This document shows, piece after piece, positions 31,750-40,223 of a DNA stretch of 64,000 nt; the first letter of the stretch is position 1, and each line of letters begins with the position of its first letter. The stretch comes from Rhodocyclales bacterium. Lineage in GTDB: Bacteria > Pseudomonadota > Gammaproteobacteria > Burkholderiales > Rhodocyclaceae. The notes under the pieces were generated by a model. The model made no database searches, was not told the DNA's origin, and worked only from the letters and a program-made list of their open reading frames with translations. The stretch lies in contig JACPEH010000013.1 of the NCBI GenBank assembly GCA_016183655.1, positions 1-64,000 of the forward strand. The letters run 5' to 3'. The position numbers were made by a program, and so were the translations under genes.

Positions 31750-32004
31750 ATGGCCTGGACCACACGCAATTCGCTGAACCGCTGGTGCCTGCGCTCCCTG
31801 CACGAAAACTGCGATTCGCCGCTGCACAACCTGCTGCATGAAAGCGCCGGCATCGCGACGCTTTCCCTGCAGCGCCACAAGGGGCCGCCGCCGCTGATGA
31901 ACTCCTGCATCGCGCCGCACTGCGACGCCTGGAGCCCGATCGACGCGGAGCGCGGCATCTGCCTGTTCCGCCAGAAGGTGAAAGCCGAGATCGCCGGAAA
32001 GTAA
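31750..32004 (+). CDS. small cysteine-containing protein of unknown function
   Basis: The 84-residue protein (MAWTTRNSLNRWCLRSLHEN...) has five cysteines at about 13, 21, 53, 58 and 70, several histidines and no signal peptide or membrane helix. GGAG precedes the ATG by eight bases. It follows the triheme gene by 28 bases in the same orientation and is probably the last gene of the kinase operon. C-I-A-P-H-C and the isolated cysteines could bind a metal, but no family is recognised. Confidence 0.65.
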   Translation: MAWTTRNSLNRWCLRSLHENCDSPLHNLLHESAGIATLSLQRHKGPPPLMNSCIAPHCDAWSPIDAERGICLFRQKVKAEIAGK

Positions 32005-32129
32005 CCGGTTCCGGGCAAGCTGGCGATCACCGCCGACCTCGCTCCTGGCGTCTCCCCTCCGCAACCATTCTTGAGAAACAGGAGTAGCATCGACCGCGCA
32101 CCTCCCGTGCCGGCCGCCCCAGTGCTCCA

Positions 32130-35100
32130 ATGCAGAATCCCACGACCGTTCCAACGAACACCGATGAACAAGTCAAGGACAGGCGCCGCCTGCTGCTTGC
32201 GATCGGGCTCGCCTTCGCGCTGGCGGCGCTGCTCAGCGGTTTGATCGTCTGGCTGACCGAGCAGCGGCGCATCGAGTCGGCGCGGACGATCGCCGCCCAG
32301 GCCGCCACCGACCACGTGCAGCACCTCGACCAGACGCTGCAGCAGGCGCTGTCGGCGACCTACGCGCTGGCCGCGCTGGTGCGCCAGGGCCGCGGCAGCG
32401 TCGAAAACTTCGAGGAAACGGCGATGCAGATGCTGCACGTCTACCCGGCGGCAGCCGCGTTGCAGCTGGCCCCGGACGGCATCATCCGCCACATCGTGCC
32501 GCGCCTCGGCAACGAGCAGGCGATCGGCCACGACCTGCTGAAGGACCCGGCGCGGACCAAGGAAGCCTTTCTCGCCCGCGACACCGGCAAGCTGACGCTG
32601 GCCGGCCCGTTCCGGCTGCTGCAGGGCGGCACGGGCGCCGTCGGCCGCCTGCCGGTGTTTCTTTCCGACGACCATGGCGGGCAGCGCTTCTGGGGGTTTA
32701 CCACCGTCCTCGTCCGCTTCCCCGAAGTGATCGAGACCGCCGGCCTGGGCAAGCTCCTCCGCGATGGCTATCACTACCGGCTCTGGCGCGTCCATCCGGA
32801 CAGCGGCGAACGGCAGACCATCGCCGCATCCGCCGAGGCGCTGGCGGATCCGGTCGAACGCTCGCTGACCGTACCCAACGGCGAATGGGTGCTCAGCGTC
32901 GCCCCGCTCGACGGCTGGAGCGACACGGCCGGCCTCGCGCTCAAGCTGCTGCTCGCCGCGGTCTTCGTTTTCCTGTTTACGTTGACGGCGGCGATGCTGT
33001 TGCGCCAGCCGCAGATCCTGCGCCGCGAAGTGGAGCGGCGGACGCGCGAACTGCGCGAACGCGAGGCGATGCTGCGCAGCATGAACGAGCTGTCCTCGGA
33101 CTGGTTCTGGACGCAGGACAGCGACTACCGATTCACCTCGCTGACCAGCGGCATGGAACGCATCGTCGGCCTGCAGCCGGAGCGCCTCGTCGGCCGCTGC
33201 CGCTGGGACCTCGACACGACGCTGAGCGACACCGAATGGGCCGCACACCGCAGGCTGCTCGACGCGCGGGAACCCTTCCGCGACTTCGTCTACGGCATCC
33301 GCCGCGACGATGGCGAGGTGCGCTACATCAGCGTTTCGGGCGAACCGGTGTTCGACGAACAGGGCGACTTCGCCGGCTACCGGGGCACCGGACGCAACAT
33401 CACCGCACGCAAGCTCGCCGAGCAGCGCCTGGTCGAGAGCGAGGCGCGCTTCCAGCAGATGTTCGAAGAGGCGCCGGTGGCGATGTCGGTCACCACCGAG
33501 GGCGACGGCTTCGTCGCCACCCGCTGGAATTCCGCCTGGCTGCACAATTTCGGCTATCCGCCGGAGCTCGCGCAGGGCAAGAGCGGCAACCAGCTCGGAC
33601 TGTGGGTCAACCCGCGGGAGCGCGACGACTATAACAGCGACGCCGCCCGGTACGGCACGACGCAGCCACGGGAAGTGCAGATGCGACGCGCCGGCGGCGA
33701 AATCCGCCAGGTCGCGGTTTCCGGCCGGATGGTGACGTCCGGCGGGCAGCGCATGCTGCTCACCACCTACGACGACGTCACCGAGCGGCGGCAGGCGGAA
33801 AACCGCCTGCGCGACTCGCTGCAACGGCTGGAACTGCACATCTCGGCGACGCCGCTCGCCGTCATCGACTGGGATGCCGACTATCGCGTCGTCGCCTGGA
33901 ATCCCGCCGCCGAGCGCATCTTCGGCTACCCCCGCGCGGAGGCGATCGGCCAGCATGCCTCGTTCATCATTCCCGAGCGCTTCCGCTATCGCGTCGACGG
34001 GGTGATGAAGGCGCTGTTCAGCCGGTCGGAAAGCCACCGCAGCACGAACACCAACGTCACCAAAAGTGGCGCGATGATCGAGTGCGAGTGGTACAACGCG
34101 CCGATCAAGGATGCCAACGGCAAGGTGGTGGCGCTCAGCTCGCTGGTGCACGACGTCACCGACCGCCTCAAGTACATGCGGGCGCTGGAGTATCAGGCGC
34201 ACCACGACCCGCTGACGCAGCTCTTCAACCGCAACTGGCTGGCGGCCGAGATCGACCGGCACGTCGCCGACACGCCGGAAGTGGCGCTCGACGTGGTCTT
34301 CATCGATCTCGACCGCTTCAAGGAGATCAACGACACGCTCGGCCACCGGATCGGCGACGAGCTGCTGATCCAGCTCGCCACCCGGCTCAAGCAGGAACTC
34401 GACCGGGAAGGCTGCCAGGTGGCCCGCCTCGGCGGCGACGAGTTCGCCGTCCTCGCACCGGACGCGACGATCCACCATCTGGCGCAGGACATCCTGAGGA
34501 TCCTGCGCCAGCCGATCGAGCTCTCCGGGCTGAACCTGGAAGTCGGCGCCGGCATCGGCGTCGCCCGCTATCCGGCGCACGGCGCAGACGCCGCGTCGCT
34601 GATGCGCTGCGCCGACATCGCCATGTACCACGCCAAGAATACGGCGCAGGGCTACACGATCTACTCGCCGGAGATCGACACCTATTCGCAGGACCAACTG
34701 ACGCTGATGAACGACCTGCGCTCGGCAATCCGCAACGACGAGCTGCAGCTCTACTTCCAGCCGAAGGTGGGCATCGCCGGCGAGCATCTGGTCGGCTACG
34801 AGACGCTGCTGCGCTGGCGCCATCCGCAGCGCGGCATGGTGCCGCCCGGCCATTTCATTCCGCATGCGGAATTCACCGACCTGATGCGCCCGCTCACCCA
34901 CTGGGTCATCGAAAGCGCCCTGCACCAGTGGCGCTGCTGGGCGGATGCCGGGCACGAAACGAGCATCGCGATCAACCTGTCGTCGCGCAACCTGCTCGAA
35001 GACGGACTGCCCGACGACATCGGCCGGCTGCTCGGCGCCTATCGCGTCACCCCGGAACAGATCGAGTTCGAGATCACCGAAAGCGCGATCATGGCCGACC

Positions 35101-35471
35101 CGGAAAAGGCGATGAGCATCCTGCATCGCCTGCGCAACCTGGGGGTGACGCTGTCGATCGACGACTTCGGCACCGGCTATTCGTCGCTCGCCTACCTGCG
35201 CCGGCTGCCGGTGCAGAAGCTGAAGATCGACGCCTCGTTCGTGATCGGCATGCACAGCAACCGCGAGGACCGCATCATCGTCGAATCGACCATCGGGCTG
35301 GCGCACAACCTCGGCCTCAAGGTCGTCGCCGAAGGGGTCGAAAGCGAAGCCTCGCTGGCGCTGCTCGCCGAGCTCGGCTGCGACGAGGCGCAGGGCTTCT
35401 TCTTTTCGCGCCCGCTGCCGCCGGACGAACTGGAGAGGTGGCGGCTGGCGCCCTGTCCGACGCTGCAATGA
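32130..35471 (+). CDS. membrane CHASE-PAS-PAS-PAS-GGDEF-EAL protein
   Basis: The 1113-residue protein has a first helix near 20-41, a CHASE-like periplasmic sensor to about 270, a second helix (about 275-297), three PAS domains (about 315-425, 435-555, 560-680), GGDEF (intact RLGGDEF near 768) and EAL. The EAL signature reads ETLLRW, keeping the metal-binding Glu; ESAIM and DDFGTGYSS are intact. Its sensor is a paralog of the orphan protein at 27008-27841. No sigma-54 site was found in its short upstream region. A MITE-like element starts 18 bases after its stop. Confidence 0.9.
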   Translation: MQNPTTVPTNTDEQVKDRRRLLLAIGLAFALAALLSGLIVWLTEQRRIESARTIAAQAATDHVQHLDQTLQQALSATYALAALVRQGRGSVENFEETAMQMLHVYPAAAALQLAPDGIIRHIVPRLGNEQAIGHDLLKDPARTKEAFLARDTGKLTLAGPFRLLQGGTGAVGRLPVFLSDDHGGQRFWGFTTVLVRFPEVIETAGLGKLLRDGYHYRLWRVHPDSGERQTIAASAEALADPVERSLTVPNGEWVLSVAPLDGWSDTAGLALKLLLAAVFVFLFTLTAAMLLRQPQILRREVERRTRELREREAMLRSMNELSSDWFWTQDSDYRFTSLTSGMERIVGLQPERLVGRCRWDLDTTLSDTEWAAHRRLLDAREPFRDFVYGIRRDDGEVRYISVSGEPVFDEQGDFAGYRGTGRNITARKLAEQRLVESEARFQQMFEEAPVAMSVTTEGDGFVATRWNSAWLHNFGYPPELAQGKSGNQLGLWVNPRERDDYNSDAARYGTTQPREVQMRRAGGEIRQVAVSGRMVTSGGQRMLLTTYDDVTERRQAENRLRDSLQRLELHISATPLAVIDWDADYRVVAWNPAAERIFGYPRAEAIGQHASFIIPERFRYRVDGVMKALFSRSESHRSTNTNVTKSGAMIECEWYNAPIKDANGKVVALSSLVHDVTDRLKYMRALEYQAHHDPLTQLFNRNWLAAEIDRHVADTPEVALDVVFIDLDRFKEINDTLGHRIGDELLIQLATRLKQELDREGCQVARLGGDEFAVLAPDATIHHLAQDILRILRQPIELSGLNLEVGAGIGVARYPAHGADAASLMRCADIAMYHAKNTAQGYTIYSPEIDTYSQDQLTLMNDLRSAIRNDELQLYFQPKVGIAGEHLVGYETLLRWRHPQRGMVPPGHFIPHAEFTDLMRPLTHWVIESALHQWRCWADAGHETSIAINLSSRNLLEDGLPDDIGRLLGAYRVTPEQIEFEITESAIMADPEKAMSILHRLRNLGVTLSIDDFGTGYSSLAYLRRLPVQKLKIDASFVIGMHSNREDRIIVESTIGLAHNLGLKVVAEGVESEASLALLAELGCDEAQGFFFSRPLPPDELERWRLAPCPTLQ

Positions 35472-35488
35472 GCGCCGGCGCCTCCCGG

Positions 35489-35670
35489 CTAGTGGTCAGT
35501 CACCCCGAGTTCGGTGGATATAACCCCGTCATTCCGGGCTTGCCCCGGAATCCAGGCCGCCAGCTCGTACGCAGGGGGCTGGGCCATGCGCCTGCATGGT
35601 TCTCCCTGGATTCCGGGTCAAGCCCGGAATGACGAACCCATCCATCCGTTCCAACATGACTGACTACCAG
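35489..35670. mobile_element. MITE-like element, copy 1 (182 bp)
   Basis: The element has terminal inverted repeats (CTAGTGGTCAGTCA at the left, TGACTGACTACCAG at the right) and an internal inverted pair (GTCATTCCGGGC...GGAATCCAGG and CCTGGATTCCGGG...CGGAATGAC). It encodes nothing. Copy 2 at 53158-53366 is the same element in the other orientation, with matching subterminal sequence. The right end overlaps the last codons and stop of the GGDEF/EAL gene. Confidence 0.85.
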
Positions 35671-38081
35671 CACTTCGCCGGCGCGCCGAGCAGGTTGCCC
35701 TGCACCCGGCAGCATGCCAGCTCGCGCAGGATCGCCAGCTGCCCTTCGGTTTCCACGCCCTCGGCGACGATGCGCAGTTCGAGCGCGTGGGCAACGCCGA
35801 AGATGGCGGCAAGGATGGCGTAACCGGCGGCATCGGCGCCGTGCTCGACCAGCAGGCTGCGGTCGATCTTGAGCGCGGTGACCGCCAGGCGGCGCAGCGC
35901 CGTCATGTTCGAGTAGCCGGTGCCGAAATCGTCGAGCGAGACGCGCACGCCGAGGTCGGCGAGCGCACGGATGACCCGCGCCGCGTGATCGACATCCTGC
36001 ATCGCCAGGCTCTCCGAAATCTCCAGTTCGAGCAGCTGCGGCGAGACACCGGTGCGCTTCAAGGTATCGCGCACCATCTCGACCAGGTCCGGCCGGTGGA
36101 ACTCCGGCGCCGACAGGTTGACCGCCACCGCACGCTCCCCGCCCTGCCAGGCGCGCGCCTGCAAGCAGGCGGTTTCGAGCGCCCATTCGCCGAGCTTGAT
36201 GATGAGGCCGGTTTCTTCGGCAAGGGCGAGGAATTCTTCCGGCAGCAGCAGCTCGCCGTCGCTCTGCCGCCAGCGCAGCAGGGCTTCCTGGCCGTAGACG
36301 GCGCCGCTCTGCAGGTCGAAGATCGGCTGGTAGTGGAGGACGAAGCTGCGGTCGACCACCGCCTGGCGCAACCGCGCCTCCATCTCCGCATGACGCGACG
36401 GCATGCCGAGCATGTCCGGCGAGAAGAAGGCCAGATCGGCGCGGCCGCTGCCCTTGACGCTGTACATCGCGGCGTCGGCCCGCTTCAGCAGCGTGTCGGC
36501 ATCGCGCCCGTCGCGCGGGTAGATGGCGATACCGATGCTGGTGGTGACGACGCGCGACTCACCGCCGATCGCGACCGGCACCTGCATCGCGGCGAGGATC
36601 TTGGCGGCGACGGCGTGCGCATCGGCCTGGTCGGTGATCTCCGGCAGCAGCACCGTGAATTCGTCGCCGGCGAGTCGGGCCACGGTATCCGAGCCGCGCA
36701 CGCACTGGCGCAGCCGCGCCGCAACCTCCTTGAGCAGCGCGTCGCCGGCGTCGTGGCCGAAGGTGTCGTTGATCTGCTTGAAGCGGTCGAGGTCGAGGAA
36801 CATCACCGCCGGCGTCCGGTACTTGTGGCGCTTGGCCTGCATCAGCGCCTGTTCAAGGCGGTCGCGGAAGAGGATGCGGTTGGGCAGCTTGGTCAGCCCG
36901 TCGTGGAAGGCCTGGAAGGTGATCATCTCCTCGCGCTCCTTGCGCTCGGTGATGTCGGAGAAGATCGCCACGTAGTGCTCGATCTCGCCGCGCTTGTTGC
37001 GCACCGCGCTGATGTTCAGCCACTCGGCGTAGATCGAGCCGTTCTTGCGGCGGTTCCAGATCTCGCCGCGCCATTCGCCCTTCTCCGACAGGGTCTGCCA
37101 GAACTCTCGGTAGAAATCCTCGCCCTGCTTGCCCGACTTCAGCAGCGCCGGCGTCTGGCCGATCGCCTCCTCGGCGGAATAGCCGGTGGTGTCAGAGAAG
37201 GCCTTGTTCACCATCTGGATGCGCGACTTGGCATCGGTGACGGTGATCCCCTCCAGCGAGGAATCGAAGACGATGCGCGACAGGCGCTGCTGCTGGATCA
37301 TCTCGTAGGCCTTGCCCATCACCCTGTTGAACGCGGCGGTGGCCTGCCCGACCTCGTCCTTGCCGCGCTCGGGCAGCAGCTGGATGTCGTCGATGTCGCC
37401 GGCGGCGATGCGCTCCAGGCCTTCGGTCATGCCGCGGATCGGCCGCGAGACGAGGCGGGACGTGAAGAACCAGATGAACAGCCCGAGCGGAACGCACAGC
37501 GCTGCCGCCGCCATCAGCGCATTCAGGGCGAACTGGCGGACGGTCTCGTGCGCCTTGGCCAACGACACCTCCATGCTCACTGCGCCAAGCACCGTGCCCG
37601 GCGCGACGTCGTGGCAGAACGTGCAGTTCTTGCCCAGGTAGTTCTCGGAGGCGATCGCCGGAATCACCGCGCGCAGCCGCTCGTTACCATCGCGGCCGAC
37701 GAACACGTCGAATTGCGGCGTGCCGTGGCGCAGCACGTTGTGTTCCGCCGGGTCGGTCGGGATCTCGCCTTCCAGGCCGGGGCCGAACTGCTTGACCACG
37801 GCGTCGCTGCGGAACACCTTGATCGACTCGATGTGGTTGGTTTCCTTGATCTGGTCAAGGAAGATCGAGCGCAGCGAGATGGTGCCGGTGATCATCATCC
37901 CGGTCAGGCCGGCCAGCGTCACCTGGTGCACGCTCATCGCGATGTCGCGCGCCTGCTCCTCGGCGATCTTGCGCTGCTCCAGCGTCGCCCAGTGGATCAG
38001 GCCGGCGCCGGAAACGATCACCGCGATGAGGATGGCGATGACCAGCCGCACCCAGATCTTGACGTCCATCAGCTTGCCCAT
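35664..38081 (-). CDS. heme-sensor HAMP-PAS-GGDEF-EAL protein, C-terminus altered by the MITE
   Basis: The 805-residue protein has helices at about 8-30 and 185-207 around a periplasmic sensor with a c-type heme motif NCTFCHD at 152-158, then HAMP (about 206-260), PAS (about 275-390), cyclase (about 395-560) and EAL (about 575-805). The cyclase motif is AGDEF rather than GGDEF; the EAL motif (GQEALLRW) and DDFGTGYSN are present. The coding end (GAPAKCW) runs into the right end of the MITE-like element, whose TAG is the stop, so the last residues of the EAL domain are probably missing or replaced. ATG 38081 is used; 38069 is an alternative. Confidence 0.88.
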   Translation of the reverse strand: MGKLMDVKIWVRLVIAILIAVIVSGAGLIHWATLEQRKIAEEQARDIAMSVHQVTLAGLTGMMITGTISLRSIFLDQIKETNHIESIKVFRSDAVVKQFGPGLEGEIPTDPAEHNVLRHGTPQFDVFVGRDGNERLRAVIPAIASENYLGKNCTFCHDVAPGTVLGAVSMEVSLAKAHETVRQFALNALMAAAALCVPLGLFIWFFTSRLVSRPIRGMTEGLERIAAGDIDDIQLLPERGKDEVGQATAAFNRVMGKAYEMIQQQRLSRIVFDSSLEGITVTDAKSRIQMVNKAFSDTTGYSAEEAIGQTPALLKSGKQGEDFYREFWQTLSEKGEWRGEIWNRRKNGSIYAEWLNISAVRNKRGEIEHYVAIFSDITERKEREEMITFQAFHDGLTKLPNRILFRDRLEQALMQAKRHKYRTPAVMFLDLDRFKQINDTFGHDAGDALLKEVAARLRQCVRGSDTVARLAGDEFTVLLPEITDQADAHAVAAKILAAMQVPVAIGGESRVVTTSIGIAIYPRDGRDADTLLKRADAAMYSVKGSGRADLAFFSPDMLGMPSRHAEMEARLRQAVVDRSFVLHYQPIFDLQSGAVYGQEALLRWRQSDGELLLPEEFLALAEETGLIIKLGEWALETACLQARAWQGGERAVAVNLSAPEFHRPDLVEMVRDTLKRTGVSPQLLELEISESLAMQDVDHAARVIRALADLGVRVSLDDFGTGYSNMTALRRLAVTALKIDRSLLVEHGADAAGYAILAAIFGVAHALELRIVAEGVETEGQLAILRELACCRVQGNLLGAPAKCW

Positions 38082-38306
38082 GCCTGCGAACCCCAACCCG
38101 TTCCCGAAGATGGAAATTATCTCCCGATATTGGGACGACAGCTCCGGATCACGGGAAACATCCAGAGCCCTCAAGCGGACTTGTACCGCGAAATCCCGCT
38201 GTTTATGCGCGCCGTCATCAAGAAATCAGCAAATAGCATACCCAGACGAACGCAAACCCTTGTCACACCAAGAAATCTGCTGAAAACTCCCGAGCACTCC
38301 GCAGCA

Positions 38307-38345
38307 CAAAAACAAAAAACCCGCAAAGCGCAAGCCTTGCGGGTT
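38307..38345 (-). terminator. Rho-independent terminator after tRNA-Ser
   Basis: On the minus strand the stem AACCCGCAAGG / CTTTGCGGGTT is followed by TTTTTTGTTTTTG. It starts 16 bases after the CCA end of the tRNA. Confidence 0.85.
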
Positions 38346-38360
38346 CTCGTTGTGATGTCC

Positions 38361-38451
38361 TGGCGGAGAGGGCGGGATTCGAACCCGCGTTGGGATATTA
38401 TCCCAAACACGCTTTCCAGGCGTGCGACTTAAACCACTCATCCACCTCTCC
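38361..38451 (-). tRNA. tRNA-Ser (anticodon GGA)
   Basis: The minus strand begins GGAGAGGTGGATGAGTGG and ends CCTCTCCGCCA, giving a 7-base acceptor stem with encoded CCA. The anticodon loop CTGGAAA carries GGA, a long variable arm (TTGGGATAATATCCCAA) follows, as in class II tRNAs, and the T arm reads GCGGGTTCGAATCCCGC. It reads UCC and UCU codons. Confidence 0.97.
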
Positions 38452-38528
38452 GGAAGGCGCGCATTCTACCAGAAGGTCGCCGCCGCGACCAAGGTTTTTC
38501 CCGCGCGGGGCGCGCCGGCGCCGGCAGC

Positions 38529-39008
38529 TCAGGCGGCCGGCAGCAACGGTTCGAACTGCTGCCAGAACGCTTCCGATTTCTTGCGCTTGCCGAAATCCGC
38601 GATCAGGTCGCGATACTTTTCGCCGAGCACGCGAAGTTCGGCGAGCGAGCGGGCATTATCGACCTTGCCGGTGAACTGGTCGGCATCCGGGCCGAACACT
38701 TCCAGCAGCGTCTGCACCAGCAGCCGCTTCGCCTCGGCCAGTCCCGGCTCGATCGCTACCGTCGCTGCCGGGCCGGCCGCAGATGCTGCGCTGCCGGCCA
38801 ACGCCTCGATGTAGCCGCTGTCCTCCAGCAGCTGCAGAAACTCCGCCGCATTGGGATAGCTGGCGAACTTGTCGAGCAGCTGCGCCCCGCTCGCCTTGCC
38901 ATCGATCAACATGAGCAGCGACCGGGCGCGCGACGGGATCGCCTGGCTGCGGTGGGCGACCTCCTCGGCCCCCTTGTCCGTCCTCACATAAACAGCAACT
39001 GGATTCAT
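38529..39008 (-). CDS. hypothetical cytoplasmic protein
   Basis: The 159-residue protein (MNPVAVYVRTDKGAEEVAHR) has no signal peptide or membrane helix. The first half includes RSLLMLIDGK, resembling a small domain seen in proteins of this group of bacteria; an Ala/Gly-rich hinge near residues 73-85 leads to a helical C-terminal half (EAKRLLVQTLLEVFGP). GGAGGAGGG precedes the ATG. It stands alone between the tRNA and the small membrane protein gene. No function is suggested. Confidence 0.75.
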   Translation of the reverse strand: MNPVAVYVRTDKGAEEVAHRSQAIPSRARSLLMLIDGKASGAQLLDKFASYPNAAEFLQLLEDSGYIEALAGSAASAAGPAATVAIEPGLAEAKRLLVQTLLEVFGPDADQFTGKVDNARSLAELRVLGEKYRDLIADFGKRKKSEAFWQQFEPLLPAA

Positions 39009-39126
39009 CTGCCCTCCTCCGATGGTACGTACCCGGGTTCAGCTACCCGGTGGAAACCCGATGCTTCTGCGGCATCTGCGTCAATACCCACAATGTAGAC
39101 AACTCTTCGGCCGCTGTCTGCAGCGC

Positions 39127-39429
39127 TCAGCAGACGAGGCCGTTGGCCGCGCAGATCATCCGCCGCGCGTAGGCCAACGCGATCCACAGCCAGAACAGCA
39201 GGAAGAAGGCGACGACGGGAATGTGGCGGTCGATCACCAGCCGCGGCGTGATGAAGCGCACGATCCGGAGCACCGGCCGGGTGACGATGCGGAACAACTG
39301 ATAGACGCCGTTCTTCTCGCGCGAAGCCCCGGCGAGCACATAGAGCAACCCCTGCCCGAGCAGGAAAAAACCGGCCACTTCGACCAACGAGCGCAGCACG
39401 CTGACAAGCAGCAATTCCGTGTTTACCAT
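39127..39429 (-). CDS. YggT-like small membrane protein
   Basis: The 100-residue protein has two or three membrane helices. The loop YQLFRIVTRPVLRIVRFITP between them matches the V-T-x-P-V-L-x-x-x-R layout of the YggT family, whose members are linked to membrane stress and cell shape. It is divergent from the TPR gene, with starts only 20 bases apart. Confidence 0.6.
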   Translation of the reverse strand: MVNTELLLVSVLRSLVEVAGFFLLGQGLLYVLAGASREKNGVYQLFRIVTRPVLRIVRFITPRLVIDRHIPVVAFFLLFWLWIALAYARRMICAANGLVC

Positions 39430-39449
39430 GTCAAATCCAAAGGAGTCTG

Positions 39450-40076
39450 ATGCATTCTAACAATCCCGCCAACGAGGAGAGAACGGGGATGAATTTCGAA
39501 CAATGGCGCCACTCCACCCGAGCCTGGCTGTTCCATTTCATCGGCAAGGAAGAACTCGCCTACGAGGAATACGTCATCGCCTACCGGCACAACCCGAGCG
39601 CGGGCGCCGCGCGCAGCCTCGGCTGCATCAAGGCCGGCAAGGAAGCGACGGCGGACGCCATCTACTGGTTCGAGGAGGCGGTCCGCCTCGAACCGGAACA
39701 TGCCGAAACCTGGTTCAACCTCGGTTTCGTCCGCGAGCGCGACGGACGACGGCAGGAAGCGATCGACGCCTTCCGCGAAACCGTCCGCCTCAAGCCGACG
39801 ATCGACCGCGCCTGGTACGGGATGGGCATGGCCTACGCCGCCCTCGGCGAGCATCAGCAGGCGGTCACCGCCTTCGAGGAAGCCGCCCGCCTGCAGCCGA
39901 TGAACTCGGAGGCCCGTTATCAGTTGGGAATGGCCTGCTACCACGCCGGCGACCCCAAGCGCACCCGGGCCGCCATCAAGGAGTTGAAGGGCTTCGACCC
40001 GAAACGGGCGAATGCGCTGATCCGCGATACGGGCAGCCACGAATTCGACGACCTGGTCACGACACTCCCCTTCTAA
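39450..40076 (+). CDS. TPR-repeat protein
   Basis: The 208-residue protein contains about four consecutive TPR units between residues 45 and 180 (WFEEAVRLEPEHAETWFNLG, AIDAFRETVRLKPTIDRAWYG, AVTAFEEAARLQPMNSEARY). It has no signal peptide. AAAGGAG lies four bases ahead of the ATG at 39450; a second ATG at 39489 also has AGGAGA upstream, so the exact start is uncertain. It probably serves as a protein-binding scaffold. Confidence 0.85.
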   Translation: MHSNNPANEERTGMNFEQWRHSTRAWLFHFIGKEELAYEEYVIAYRHNPSAGAARSLGCIKAGKEATADAIYWFEEAVRLEPEHAETWFNLGFVRERDGRRQEAIDAFRETVRLKPTIDRAWYGMGMAYAALGEHQQAVTAFEEAARLQPMNSEARYQLGMACYHAGDPKRTRAAIKELKGFDPKRANALIRDTGSHEFDDLVTTLPF

Positions 40077-40156
40077 ACCCCGCGGCAATTCCGCACGAGG
40101 CATCCCCGCACGGCACGACTCGCCGCGCGGGAAGCCCGCTCCTCAACACATCTACC

Positions 40157-40184
40157 GCAAAAAAGGCCCGCCGAAGCGGGCCTT
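40157..40184 (-). terminator. terminator of the symporter operon
   Basis: Stem AAGGCCCGC / GCGGGCCTT with loop CGAA, followed on the minus strand by TTTTTTG. It lies 39 bases after the symporter stop. Confidence 0.88.
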
Positions 40185-40223
40185 GAAGTCTGGCTTGTGC
40201 ACTCGAACAAGCCAGAAGCTTGC

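Noticed and set aside
31713-35468. 1251-residue antisense frame opposite the CHASE-PAS-GGDEF-EAL gene
   Set aside because: Same reason: no domains and shadow composition against a well-supported gene.
38090-38174. Sigma-54 promoter upstream of the heme-sensor GGDEF/EAL gene
   Set aside because: Half-sites resembling the TTCCCG palindrome are present, but no TGGCAC-N5-TTGC arrangement was found on the minus strand.
39009-39126. Possible cyclic-di-GMP riboswitch before the hypothetical gene ending at 38529
   Set aside because: The minus strand has a GGGTAGCTGAACCCGGG hairpin and a GACGCA segment that faintly recall the class I fold, but the conserved GGACGCAAAGCC core is not present.
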